Assembly (NCBI GenBank): GCA_038043285.1
Contig: JBBTCJ010000010.1
Coordinates: 1 to 11,149 of the forward strand
Source: JBBTCJ01 sp038043285
Lineage (GTDB): Bacteria > Planctomycetota > Phycisphaerae > UBA1845
Direction: 5' to 3'
Length of the DNA stretch: 11,149 nt
Position 1 is the stretch's first letter; every line of letters begins with the position of its first letter. The position numbers and the translations under genes were made by a program. The notes beneath the pieces were generated by a model, which searched no databases, was not told the DNA's origin, and worked only from the letters and a program-made list of their open reading frames with translations. Shown one piece after another: positions 1 to 7,540 of this stretch.

Positions 1-291
1 GTCAAGAACCTTGGGCACTTGGAAGAAGCCGTCCCGAGATTGCGGAGCGTTGTGAAGGGCGGCCTCGCTGGACCAGCTTTCGTGGGGTACGTCGTCGCGG
101 AACACGTTGGTCGTCTGTGAGGGATGGGCTGTCGGCGGCACGCCGGCGGTGTCCAGCTCGTTGAGTTGCGCGACGTGGTCGAGAATGCGGGCAAGCTGGA
201 CGGCAAAGGTTTCAATCTGTTCTTCGGTGAGACGCAATCGTGCCAACTCGGCGATGTGGCGAACGGTGTCGGCGTTGATCACAGTGCTCAC
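1..291 (-). CDS. gatC: Asp-tRNA(Asn)/Glu-tRNA(Gln) amidotransferase subunit C (partial, 3' end outside window)
   Basis: GatC is the small subunit of the GatCAB amidotransferase. That enzyme converts mischarged Asp-tRNA(Asn) and Glu-tRNA(Gln) to the correct amide form in the cytoplasm, and GatC stabilises GatA. The 97 visible codons contain both family hallmarks. The N-terminal helix reads VRHIAELARLRLTEEQ, and the C-terminal signature is ALHNAPQ followed by FFQVPKVLD. The family is usually about 95-100 residues, so the stop should lie just beyond the left edge. I chose the GTG at 289-291, which has a weak AGGG about 8 bases upstream; a second in-frame GTG three codons later is possible. The gene lies 84 bp downstream of the DUF423 gene on the same strand. 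gatA often follows gatC, but that would be outside the window. I am confident in the family and less sure of the exact start. Confidence 0.93.
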   Translation of the reverse strand, partial: MSTVINADTVRHIAELARLRLTEEQIETFAVQLARILDHVAQLNELDTAGVPPTAHPSQTTNVFRDDVPHESWSSEAALHNAPQSRDGFFQVPKVLD

Positions 292-320
292 GGTTGTCGC
301 CCTGGCGTCACGTCCGCGCG

Positions 321-345
321 TCGACGGCTGCGGCGTGCCCGTCGA
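321..345. repeat. 7-bp inverted repeat between DUF423 gene and gatC
   Basis: TCGACGG (321-327) and CCGTCGA (339-345) are perfect complements separated by 11 bases. In minus-strand RNA this hairpin would sit about 30 bases upstream of the gatC start and about 30 bases after the DUF423 stop. No T-run follows it on either strand, so it is not a convincing intrinsic terminator. It could be a 5'-leader structure or chance in GC-rich DNA. Confidence 0.3.
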
Positions 346-375
346 ATGAGGAACGTAGCTGGAAGGCGAAGGCGG

Positions 376-777
376 TCAAGCCCCGCGGCTCTGAAAAGCA
401 CCCGGTTGCTTCGCGGCCGCCAGCGCGAGCATGAGCCAGCCGAGAAGGAACGAGACGCCTCCCAGAGGAGTCACTGCGCCCAGCCACTTCATGCCGGTCA
501 AAGACAATGCGTACAGACTGCCGCTGAAAAGCACGATACCGGCGAGGTGAAATCCCCCCGCAAGGCGGGCAAGCCGCGGCGGGCCATGACTGGCGATCCA
601 TCCGACGGCAAGCAGCGCCAGTGCGTGGTACATGTGATAGCGGGCAGCCGTTTCAAAAACGCCCAGCGCCTCGGCAGTCAGCCGGTGGCGTAGTCCGTGC
701 GCTCCGAAGGCGCCGGCCGCCACGGAGAGACCACCGTTGACGGCACCGAGTACGAACCATGCATTCCGTCCGATCAA
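376..777 (-). CDS. DUF423 family small integral membrane protein
   Basis: This is a 133-residue hydrophobic protein of the DUF423 family (YgdD-like in E. coli), found in the inner membrane with no established function. The family motifs are clear: GAFGAHGL at residues 22-29, ARYHMYHALALL around 45-56, LFSGSLYAL at about 83-91, and TPLGG then FLLGW at about 103-114. About four membrane segments are predicted by eye (roughly 7-26, 50-64, 72-95 and 99-122). The length is typical. The start is a TTG at 775-777: it gives the usual family N-terminus, with about ten residues before the NGGL segment, and a GGAG motif lies 8 bases upstream. No ATG gives a full-length product. The gene precedes gatC on the same strand across an 84-bp gap and may share its transcript. 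I am sure of the family; the role is unknown. Confidence 0.9.
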   Translation of the reverse strand: MIGRNAWFVLGAVNGGLSVAAGAFGAHGLRHRLTAEALGVFETAARYHMYHALALLAVGWIASHGPPRLARLAGGFHLAGIVLFSGSLYALSLTGMKWLGAVTPLGGVSFLLGWLMLALAAAKQPGAFQSRGA

Positions 778-1062
778 GGATCAAGCTCCCACGGCCCGCT
801 GCGTGCTGTCTCCTGCCCTGAATCCTCTCCATACCATCGTCGGCACGTCGTCGGGCTTCGCGCTCGCTCCGCGGAATCGCGCGTGCTCCGGCACCCGGTA
901 CACCGGGCAAACGGCGTGTTCGACTGTTTAGCACGCGGGGTTCGCCGCGTCCACGACCGCCTCAACAGGGGCCGGGGATTGTCCGATAAACGTGCGGCGG
1001 TCCGTCTTGAGCGGCGTGTTGGCCCAGCGCGGATGGTGCGCCCATACGGTGCGAGTTCCAGG
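778..1062. other. divergent intergenic region
   Basis: This spacer separates the minus-strand DUF423 gene from the plus-strand glycan operon, so promoters for both should lie here. I cannot point to a convincing -35/-10 pair. It contains a perfect 6-bp inverted repeat with a 2-bp spacer, CCCGGT (894-899) and ACCGGG (902-907), which could be an operator for a dimeric regulator. The reading frame of the downstream gene stays open back to about 697. Its conceptual translation there is Arg-rich and without domain character, and it would overlap the DUF423 gene in antisense, so I treat this stretch as non-coding. Confidence 0.5.
786..789 (-). promoter_or_regulatory. ribosome binding site of the DUF423 gene, supports the TTG start
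   Basis: Read on the minus strand, GGAG lies 8 bases before the TTG at 775-777. This spacing is ideal, and it is the main reason to accept the rare TTG start. Confidence 0.55.
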
Positions 1063-2805
1063 ATGATTTCTGCCGGAACAATGCTGCCGAGCCGAACGGT
1101 TTACGCGGAACCACGGCGTCGGAGAGGTGACGCGACCGGCGCATCCCTTACGCCGTCGTGGGCTGCGGTTGCCCTGCCTGATTGGGCCGTGCTGCTGATC
1201 CTGTGCCTGATGACGTTCACGGCGCTGGGGAAGGATTTCGCCGTGGGGGGGATGCACGATCTGGATTCGGCGGCGCATGCGATGGACGGCGTGTTGGTGC
1301 TCGACTGGATTTCTTTCGGTCCGGCAGCCTGGCTGGACCCGATGTCCTTCGCGCGGACGCAGTACGCCCATTACCCGACCCTGGGCATGGGCGGGCACTA
1401 CCCGCCGGGATTCGCGGTCGTCGAGGCCGGTTTCTTCGCCCTGTTCGGCGTGTCTTCGCAGACGGCGCGGCTCTGCGTGTTGTGCTTTGGATTGGCTGCG
1501 GCCATCGGAACCTACGTGTTCTTGAGGCCGCTGACGGATCGCATGGTCGCTGCATTGGCGGCGACCTTTCTGATGGCTTTCCCCGAGACGACGATCTGGG
1601 GAAGACAGATCATGCTGGAGGTACCGACGCTTACGGTGCTGATCTGGGCGGCCGTTGCGGTCCGAGCGTATTTCGAGTCGCCGACGTGGGGGCGACTTTC
1701 GGTGGTGCTCGTCGCGTCGCTTGTCGGCGTGCTCTTTAAGCAGTCTGCGGTGTTTTTCCTCGGCGCTTTCGGGTCGGCAGCGGCCTTTGCGAGTTGGCGC
1801 GGGAAGGTTCGCCGACGGCACGTCGCGGTCATCGCCGTAATCGCCACCGGTCTGCTTCTGGCGACGTTCGCGTCGCTGGACACCGCCTGCGTCAAGACCC
1901 TGTCGGGGTATGACAGCTATGAAGACCCGGCGAGCCTGGCGGCGCTGAGCTTCCATCTTTGCGGGCTGGTAAGTCAGACGGGATGGCTGTTGGCGGCCTT
2001 GGCGGTCTTTGGTCTTGTAGTGGGGGTTCGCCTGTCGCCGACCCTCACGGTGTTCCTGCTGGCGTGGATGGTTATCAGCTATGTGATGGTCACCGTCGTG
2101 GGGCTGAAGGTCGTCAGGTTCTTCTACGTGGGAACGTTTCCCGTGGCGATCTGGGCGGCGCTGGGCGCTGGGCGAATTCTTTCGTGGGTTGGACAAGGGC
2201 GCCTCAAGGCGCCGCTGACCGCCCTGGTCGTGACGGCGTGCTGCGTGATGGCGCAGACACGGTCGATCGAGTACGGTCCGGATTACGGTTCCATCGTCGA
2301 GTCGCACAAGGAACGGATCGGCGGGCGCTTGGTTCTATTCAGTGGAATGCGCGACGGCGATTTCGTGTTCGCGGTGCGACAGCACGTTCCCCGGCAGCAA
2401 ACCGTGGTCCTTCGCGGAAGCAAGCTGTTCTACACCTCCACCGCAAGGCAAGACCTCGATCTGGTGGAGCTGGTCAAGACCCCCGAGGAGCTGGTCGCGC
2501 GGATGCGGACTTTCGCCTTCGACACCGTGGTCCTGGAACGCGAAAACCACGTCGGCACTCGGCAGGACGAGTGGCTTCGGACGTATCTGGCCGGCGGGGA
2601 GGATTATCGACTGGTGGCCAGCCATCCGTTGTCGGCGCGGGTCACGGACACGGACACCGGTCGCGTGACGATCGACGTATACGAGTTGGCACGAGCGATT
2701 CCCAGGACCGTTGATCAATACCAGATTCCGATTCCGCGGACGAAAGAGACGATCCGAGTGAATTTGCCGCCGCAGGCAGCAGCGCTGGATGGCCCTCGGA
2801 CATGA
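1063..2805 (+). CDS. GT-C fold membrane glycosyltransferase (GT39/ArnT-like)
   Basis: This protein of about 580 residues resembles the PMT/ArnT superfamily, which transfers sugars from polyprenyl-phosphate donors on the outer face of the inner membrane. The first hydrophobic segment (about 40-56) is followed by an external loop with the acidic catalytic-type motif DLDSAAHAMD (66-75), then HYPPGF (112-117) matching the family's PPL-type motif. GRQIMLEVPTL (180-190) matches the second conserved loop. Several further membrane helices run to about residue 397. A hydrophilic C-terminal domain (about 400-580) follows, with no motif I can name. The start is uncertain: ATG codons at 1033, 1063 and 1081 are all in frame and none has a strong ribosome site. 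I chose 1063 because it leaves a short cytoplasmic tail. It is the first gene of the operon, and its stop overlaps the next start as ATGA. The acceptor is unknown. Confidence 0.85.
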   Translation: MISAGTMLPSRTVYAEPRRRRGDATGASLTPSWAAVALPDWAVLLILCLMTFTALGKDFAVGGMHDLDSAAHAMDGVLVLDWISFGPAAWLDPMSFARTQYAHYPTLGMGGHYPPGFAVVEAGFFALFGVSSQTARLCVLCFGLAAAIGTYVFLRPLTDRMVAALAATFLMAFPETTIWGRQIMLEVPTLTVLIWAAVAVRAYFESPTWGRLSVVLVASLVGVLFKQSAVFFLGAFGSAAAFASWRGKVRRRHVAVIAVIATGLLLATFASLDTACVKTLSGYDSYEDPASLAALSFHLCGLVSQTGWLLAALAVFGLVVGVRLSPTLTVFLLAWMVISYVMVTVVGLKVVRFFYVGTFPVAIWAALGAGRILSWVGQGRLKAPLTALVVTACCVMAQTRSIEYGPDYGSIVESHKERIGGRLVLFSGMRDGDFVFAVRQHVPRQQTVVLRGSKLFYTSTARQDLDLVELVKTPEELVARMRTFAFDTVVLERENHVGTRQDEWLRTYLAGGEDYRLVASHPLSARVTDTDTGRVTIDVYELARAIPRTVDQYQIPIPRTKETIRVNLPPQAAALDGPRT

Positions 2806-3701
2806 AGGCGCGAAGCTGGAACATCCTGGGGTGGACATTCGGAGTGGCGGGCGCATCTCTGCTCCCGATCGCGGGCGTGGGTTACGGCCTGTACTGGAAT
2901 GATCGCCTGGTCTTGCGGGTCGCGGCGGAGCACGCCGCCCGCGGCGCGACGACGCCGGCGGAGAAGGTTCTCCGACTCGGTCGCTTTGTTTATCACCAGC
3001 ACGGGTTCCGCCACAATGAGGGGTTCTTCCTGTTTCCCTCCATGCGGGCGACCGCGGCGCAGGTGCTGGCGGGCGGCGGAGACTGTGCGGACAAGTCCCG
3101 TCTTTTGGTCGCTTTGCTGCGGGAAGTCGGCGTTTCGGCCACGCCCTTCATGTGCATGCATCCGAGGACCGGGCGACCGGCGCATACGGCGGTGGAGGCA
3201 ACGATCGGCCCCGGCGAGCACATGGTCTTCGATCCGGTGTTCGATCTCTGGTTTCCCAAGCCAAATGATGGTTATTTCGGGCTGCTGGAACTGCGGAACG
3301 ATTCGTCGATCCTCCGGCGGCGACTGGATGAACTCGTGTCACTCCGCGGGCGACGAACGCAGGTGGCCGTCTACAACCGGGCCGACAGCGTGTATGCGGC
3401 GGCCTCGACGGTGAACTGGGACAAAAACGTAGCGACGCGAGCTGCGTGGAGCGTCCTCCATCCCTGGTTGGGCGAGGACATCTGGCGCCTGCGCCGACCC
3501 GTGGTGCTGGAGGAGCCGACGCTGGCCGCGGCGTCGCTGGGCGCCGCGATCGCCGCCGCGATGCTCTCCGGCGGGTTGGGGTGCCGGCGTAGGGCACGTT
3601 GCGCGGATCGTTCGGCAAGCCCGGCCGTTTCCTACGGGGCCAGGCCGTCGAAGACGACGGGCGGGTTGCCTCGCGGACTACCCCAGGCGATCGGAGGGTA
3701 A
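2802..3701 (+). CDS. membrane-anchored transglutaminase-like protein
   Basis: This 299-residue protein has a transglutaminase-like cysteine protease fold. The catalytic triad is visible: Cys95 in GGGDCADKSRLL, His128 in PAHTAVEA, and Asp144 in VFDPVFD. Members cleave or transfer on peptide or isopeptide bonds. An N-terminal hydrophobic segment (about 8-31) acts as a signal-anchor, so the catalytic part probably faces the periplasm. A second hydrophobic stretch (about 240-260) is followed by an Arg/Cys cluster (CRRRARC) and a low-complexity tail of about 35 residues. Its ATG overlaps the upstream stop (ATGA), showing translational coupling, and the O-antigen ligase gene begins 9 bp downstream. 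The substrate is unknown. By context it may modify a surface protein or peptide linked to the glycan the operon makes. The fold assignment is firm; the enzymatic activity is inferred. Confidence 0.88.
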   Translation: MKARSWNILGWTFGVAGASLLPIAGVGYGLYWNDRLVLRVAAEHAARGATTPAEKVLRLGRFVYHQHGFRHNEGFFLFPSMRATAAQVLAGGGDCADKSRLLVALLREVGVSATPFMCMHPRTGRPAHTAVEATIGPGEHMVFDPVFDLWFPKPNDGYFGLLELRNDSSILRRRLDELVSLRGRRTQVAVYNRADSVYAAASTVNWDKNVATRAAWSVLHPWLGEDIWRLRRPVVLEEPTLAAASLGAAIAAAMLSGGLGCRRRARCADRSASPAVSYGARPSKTTGGLPRGLPQAIGG

Positions 3702-3710
3702 ACAGTCCCG

Positions 3711-5105
3711 ATGTGGGCGTTGAAAACCATCGCATATCTGATCTTTTTCGTCGGGGCCGGTGCAGCAGCGCTGTCGAACCCGATCTGGGGCGTGGTCAAC
3801 TACATGATCGTGTACCAGACGGACCCCACCGACACCTGGTGGGGCATCCCGCTTGCCGATCTGGGCATCCGATTCTCGCTCGTTGCGGCGGGCACGACGA
3901 TGGCCGGAATGATCCTCGCCCGAAAGCACGTTCCCCGTGTCGCTCCGGGGTTCGGTTGGTGGGAGCTGGGCATGGCCGGGCTGCTGCTGATCGGGATCAT
4001 CAACACCATAACCGGCGTCGGTTTCGGACCGGTGGCGCAGCAGGAGTTCGACAAGTTCTGGAAGGTCATGGTATTCACTTGGATTCTCGGTCGGTTGGCC
4101 GCCTCGCGCGCGAACCTCAAGATCGTGCTCTGGACGATCGTGCTGGGGAGTTTGTACGTCGGGTACGACGCCTACACGGCGCCGCCGCGATCATTCGTGC
4201 TCGGTCGCCTGGAGGCAGTAGGCGGGCCGGATTTCTCGACCACCTCGGGGACCGCCGCGCACCTCAGCGCAATGCTTCCGCTGATCGGGGCGATGTTCCT
4301 GATCGCCAAGCGATGGCGATGGAAGCTGTTAGCCGGACTCTCCGGCGCGCTGACGGTCAACACGATCATCATGTGTCGCACCCGCTCGGCATTCGTGGGG
4401 CTGGTCATCGGGGCCGCCACGGCGGTTCTCTGCGCCCCGAAGGCCCGCCGCTTTCGGATTCACGCCCTGCTCATTCTCGGCGCGACCCTGGGGTTCTCAC
4501 TGACCGACGATCAGTTCTGGCTGCGCATGGCCACCATGACCGACAGCCAGCTGATGGAAGCGGACCTGGCCACCGTCAGCCGTAAGGAAATCTGGATCGC
4601 CTCGATGCGGATTATCGCAGACTACCCCTACGGCGTCGGGGTGGGCAATTTTACGCAGATGATCGGGCAGTACGCCCCGCGGCACAACAAACGCTCCTCG
4701 CACAATTCGCTGATCGTGTGCTTCGTGGAGCTTGGTGTGCAGGGCGGCGTGGTGTTCCTGATGCTGTTTGGCGGTTCCCTGTACTACCTCTACCGATGCT
4801 TCCAGTTGGCCAACGCCAGCGGCGAACTCCTCGAAACGAAGATGATCGTTTACGGAATGCTCATCTCGTTGCTGACCTACTTCGTCACCGCGCTGGGCAC
4901 GCAGCGGTTCTACTGCGAATCGTTCTGGTGGGTGCTGATGTTCCCGCTGGCCCTGTATCGCGTGCTACGCGTCGAATCCACCGCGGTCGACGAGGTTTCC
5001 GCGCCGGCAGGGACCGAAGAGGATGACGCGGAGATGGCCGCCGCGGCGTACCGCGAGCCGGACGCCGAACCCTTGATGTCGAGTCCCATCCGTGCCTTCG
5101 GATAA
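3711..5105 (+). CDS. O-antigen ligase/polymerase family membrane protein (Wzy_C domain)
   Basis: This 464-residue polytopic protein belongs to the O-antigen ligase superfamily (WaaL, Wzy and the O-oligosaccharyltransferases). These enzymes move or polymerise undecaprenyl-linked glycans on the periplasmic face of the inner membrane. Ten or more hydrophobic segments are visible. Family landmarks are RTRSAFVGLVIG (223-234), then the large periplasmic loop with SRKEIWIASMRIIADYPYGV (290-309), GNF (312-314) and RSSHNSLI (328-335). This layout matches the conserved Arg and His of the Wzy_C domain. The C-terminal tail (about 425-455) is acidic and probably cytoplasmic. A GGAGGG at 3693-3698 overlaps the previous stop but is 12 bases from the ATG, so coupling probably helps initiation. 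The last 14 bases overlap the next gene. It could be a polymerase, a lipid A-type ligase or a protein glycosylation ligase; sequence alone does not decide. Confidence 0.88.
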   Translation: MWALKTIAYLIFFVGAGAAALSNPIWGVVNYMIVYQTDPTDTWWGIPLADLGIRFSLVAAGTTMAGMILARKHVPRVAPGFGWWELGMAGLLLIGIINTITGVGFGPVAQQEFDKFWKVMVFTWILGRLAASRANLKIVLWTIVLGSLYVGYDAYTAPPRSFVLGRLEAVGGPDFSTTSGTAAHLSAMLPLIGAMFLIAKRWRWKLLAGLSGALTVNTIIMCRTRSAFVGLVIGAATAVLCAPKARRFRIHALLILGATLGFSLTDDQFWLRMATMTDSQLMEADLATVSRKEIWIASMRIIADYPYGVGVGNFTQMIGQYAPRHNKRSSHNSLIVCFVELGVQGGVVFLMLFGGSLYYLYRCFQLANASGELLETKMIVYGMLISLLTYFVTALGTQRFYCESFWWVLMFPLALYRVLRVESTAVDEVSAPAGTEEDDAEMAAAAYREPDAEPLMSSPIRAFG

Positions 5106-6273
5106 CCGAACAACCATCCTGCACCTGTTGAACTCGCTGGACGCCGGGGGAACGGAACGGGTTCTCACTGAGTTCCTCCGCGCTGCCGGTTCGAATCGTC
5201 TTCGCCACCTGGTCGTCACACTCCGCCGCGCCGGTTCGCTGGCCGAGCGCCTTCCTCCTGACGTCGCGTGCCACGCACTCGACGTCGCGGGTAAGTCGCT
5301 CACGTCGTGGATGAAACTCGCACGCGTGGCGCGGCGCCACAAGGCCGACGTCATCCACGCCCGCGGTACAGGTGGCTGGATGGACGCCATCCTCGCTTCA
5401 CGCGCCTGTCCGGGCACGCGCCTGGTGCTGGGCTTCCACGGATTCGAGACACCCACCGCCTGGACCCTACGGAAGCGAATGGTCGCTCGGCTGGGGAGTC
5501 TCGCCGGCGCCCGCTTCGTCAGCGTATCACGCTCGGGAGTCACTCAGTTGATGACCGAGTGCGGCGTGTCCGCAACCCGCGTCGATTGGCTGCCCAACGG
5601 CGTGTGTCTCGAACGGTTCGCGCCGCGGGCGGAGGCGGATGTCGCGGCGACGCGAGCAAGGTTCGGCCTGCCGCCGAACGCTGTCGTCGTCGGAACCGTC
5701 GCGTCGCTGACGCCGATCAAGCGGCTGGACGTCCTGATTCGAGCCGCGGCGATCCTCTCCGCCGGAATCGACCGCCTGCACCTCTTGATCGTCGGCGACG
5801 GGCCGCTGCGAACCGACCTGCTCGATCTCGCCCGATCCGTGGGAATCGGCGATCACGTCCACTTCGCCGGCTGGCAGGCGGACATTGCGGACCTCCTGCA
5901 AGCCATCGACGTCTACGTTTGCAGCAGCGATTCGGAGGGTATGAGCAACGCGCTGCTGGAGGCCATGGCCGCCGCGCGTCCCATCGTGGCCACCGACGTG
6001 GGAGATAACGCAATTCTGCTTGACCAGGGTCGGGCAGGATACCTCATCCCCCCCGCGTCGCCGGAAAAACTCGCCGCGGCGATCAGCGAACTTCTGAGCC
6101 GCCCTAAGAACCGCGACGAGCTTGCGCAGGCGGCCTTGCGCCAGGCGCAAGGCTTTGACTTCCGTCGAACGGTGCAAGCGCACGAACGATACTACGCCGC
6201 CCTGGCGGACGCGCCGATTTCTTACTCCTGTCCCCCGACCAAGGCGGAATTCGCCGTCCCGGGTTCAACCTAG
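5092..6273 (+). CDS. glycosyltransferase family 4 protein
   Basis: This is a 393-residue cytoplasmic, probably membrane-associated, GT4 retaining glycosyltransferase with the GT-B fold. The N-terminal acceptor half starts HLLNSLDAGGTERVL (11-25) and includes GFHGFET (114-120). The donor half has VSVSRSGV (143-150), LPNGV (167-171), the phosphate-binding TPIKRLD (207-213), IVGDGPL (233-239) and the EX7E motif with Glu282 and Glu290 in SEGMSNALLEAM. The start is GTG at 5092, because the conserved N-terminus follows at once and the gene overlaps the ligase gene by 14 bp. It is the last gene of the operon. It would add a sugar from a nucleotide donor to a lipid-linked intermediate. The specific sugar cannot be read from sequence. 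The residues after about 375 look like a non-conserved tail. Confidence 0.93.
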   Translation: MPSDNRTTILHLLNSLDAGGTERVLTEFLRAAGSNRLRHLVVTLRRAGSLAERLPPDVACHALDVAGKSLTSWMKLARVARRHKADVIHARGTGGWMDAILASRACPGTRLVLGFHGFETPTAWTLRKRMVARLGSLAGARFVSVSRSGVTQLMTECGVSATRVDWLPNGVCLERFAPRAEADVAATRARFGLPPNAVVVGTVASLTPIKRLDVLIRAAAILSAGIDRLHLLIVGDGPLRTDLLDLARSVGIGDHVHFAGWQADIADLLQAIDVYVCSSDSEGMSNALLEAMAAARPIVATDVGDNAILLDQGRAGYLIPPASPEKLAAAISELLSRPKNRDELAQAALRQAQGFDFRRTVQAHERYYAALADAPISYSCPPTKAEFAVPGST

Positions 6274-6433
6274 CCTGCTGGTTGTACGACGCGCCTCGGA
6301 TGGGAGACGTGAAGTGACGGCCTCACTCCGGTGCGGCAGCCTCTTCGTAGAGGTGAATCGGGCTGCTCGTTTGACCGCCGCCGACCAACCGGTTAGGGTC
6401 GCTCCGGATCCAGAACTTGGCCGAGGTGCAATC
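6274..6433. other. intergenic spacer between glycan operon and folding genes
   Basis: This spacer separates the GT4 gene from the parvulin gene. The parvulin frame stays open backwards into the GT4 gene but has no signal-peptide or domain character before 6434. A 5-bp hairpin (AGTGA 6313-6317, TCACT 6323-6327) and the 8-bp palindrome AACCGGTT (6387-6394) are present. Neither is a convincing terminator or known operator. A new promoter here is plausible but not recognisable. Confidence 0.4.
6423..6428 (+). promoter_or_regulatory. strong ribosome binding site of the parvulin lipoprotein gene
   Basis: GAGGTG lies 5 bases before the ATG at 6434. It fixes this start over the longer open frame, which would bury the lipoprotein signal peptide. 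Confidence 0.7.
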
Positions 6434-7510
6434 ATGATCCATGCCGAACGCGCCGCCGCATTCGCCTGGTTCATGCTGTTGCTCGCTTCCCTGAACGGGT
6501 GCCGGACGAACCAGGCCCAGTCGCCGCCGTCGGTCGCCGACGCGTGGCGGAATCGTGCCCTAGGCGCCTCCACCCCTTCCCCAAACCCTCCGCCGAACCA
6601 CGCGGCCGCCGCGCGAATCGCGGTCGCTTCCGTTTCCGACCCGGTCCGCGACGTCGTCGCCAGCGTGAACGGACGGACGATCTCGCGCGATGAACTCGTC
6701 GGCCTCCTGATCCAATCCCGCGGCGTCGACGTTCTGGAGCAGTTGATCGCCTTGTCCCTGGCGTCCGCCCAGGAAACGACGGTCAGCCAGGACGACGTCG
6801 ACTTCGAATACGAACTGGCCCTCAGGCGCCTGTCGGATCCCCTCTCCGCCGTAACCTCCGGCGACTTCGACCGCCCCGCCGCGGAACGGGTGCTGCAGAC
6901 CGTCCTCGCTTCGCGGAACATGTCCCGCGACGAACTGATGGTGACCCTTCGTCGAAACGCCCATCTGCGCAAGCTGGTCGCCCAATCGCTGACCCTCAGC
7001 GAGGAGGACGTGCAGGAGGAGTACGAACGGATGTATGGCGAGCGCGTCCAGATCCGCCACATCCAGCTCGCCGCGCCGCGCGATGTCGCCCAAGTCCGTG
7101 AGCGATTGTCCGCCGGAGACGATTTCGCGGTCGTCGCCCGGCGGTATAGCGCCAACGTCGCCAGCGCCAAGGAAGGCGGACTGCTCGCTCCCTTCTCGGC
7201 CGCGGACGACGAAGTGCCCGAAGCGCTTCGCCGCCTGGCGTTTCAACTTCAACCCGGTGAGATCGGCGGACCGCTGCGCGTGGGCGAATGGGAACACCTC
7301 GTACGACGCGAGAGTCAGCTTCCTTCCCATGACCGCCCCCTCACCCAGGTTCGCGATGAGGTCGAGCGCCGGGTGCGACAGCGGCGGATCGACGCCCGAA
7401 TGCGCGAACGGTACGAGAAATTGTTTCTTGCCGCCGACGTCGTCATCGTCGATCCGCTGCTTCGTGCGGAGTTCGAAAAGCGGCATCCGCCGCGAGGCAG
7501 CGACCGCTAG
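6434..7510 (+). CDS. parvulin-type peptidyl-prolyl isomerase lipoprotein (PrsA/SurA-like)
   Basis: This 358-residue exported foldase catalyses cis-trans isomerisation of prolyl bonds in exported proteins. The signal peptide (1-22) ends in a lipobox-like LNGC with Cys23 as the likely lipid anchor. A Pro/Ala-rich linker (about 29-70) follows, then a SurA/PrsA-type N-terminal helical domain (about 71-195), beginning VVASVNGRTISRDEL and ending LTLSEEDVQEEYE. The parvulin domain spans about 205-293: RHIQL with His209, SAKEGGLLAPF (244-254), LQPGEIGGPL (272-281) and EWEHLV with His288. A basic, helical C-terminal segment follows. It is probably membrane-attached and periplasm-facing, assisting folding of envelope proteins. 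It starts a same-strand group with the unknown membrane protein 41 bp downstream and the cyclophilin beyond. The start is set by a strong ribosome site. The family is certain; clients are unknown. Confidence 0.92.
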   Translation: MIHAERAAAFAWFMLLLASLNGCRTNQAQSPPSVADAWRNRALGASTPSPNPPPNHAAAARIAVASVSDPVRDVVASVNGRTISRDELVGLLIQSRGVDVLEQLIALSLASAQETTVSQDDVDFEYELALRRLSDPLSAVTSGDFDRPAAERVLQTVLASRNMSRDELMVTLRRNAHLRKLVAQSLTLSEEDVQEEYERMYGERVQIRHIQLAAPRDVAQVRERLSAGDDFAVVARRYSANVASAKEGGLLAPFSAADDEVPEALRRLAFQLQPGEIGGPLRVGEWEHLVRRESQLPSHDRPLTQVRDEVERRVRQRRIDARMRERYEKLFLAADVVIVDPLLRAEFEKRHPPRGSDR

Positions 7511-7540
7511 CGAGGGAAACGCCGGCGCGCCGCGATATTC

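Noticed and set aside
697..1062. N-terminal extension of the GT-C gene back to 697
   Set aside because: It would overlap the DUF423 gene in antisense, is Arg-rich and lacks any domain. The membrane protein is complete without it.
928..2307. 459-codon open frame on the minus strand
   Set aside because: It lies antisense to the GT-C gene. The translation is dominated by Arg, Gln, His and Pro with no domain or hydrophobic pattern, as expected for a shadow of GC-rich coding DNA.
6122..6433. N-terminal extension of the parvulin gene into the GT4 gene
   Set aside because: It would place the lipoprotein signal peptide in the middle of the protein. The strong ribosome site at 6423-6428 marks the real start.
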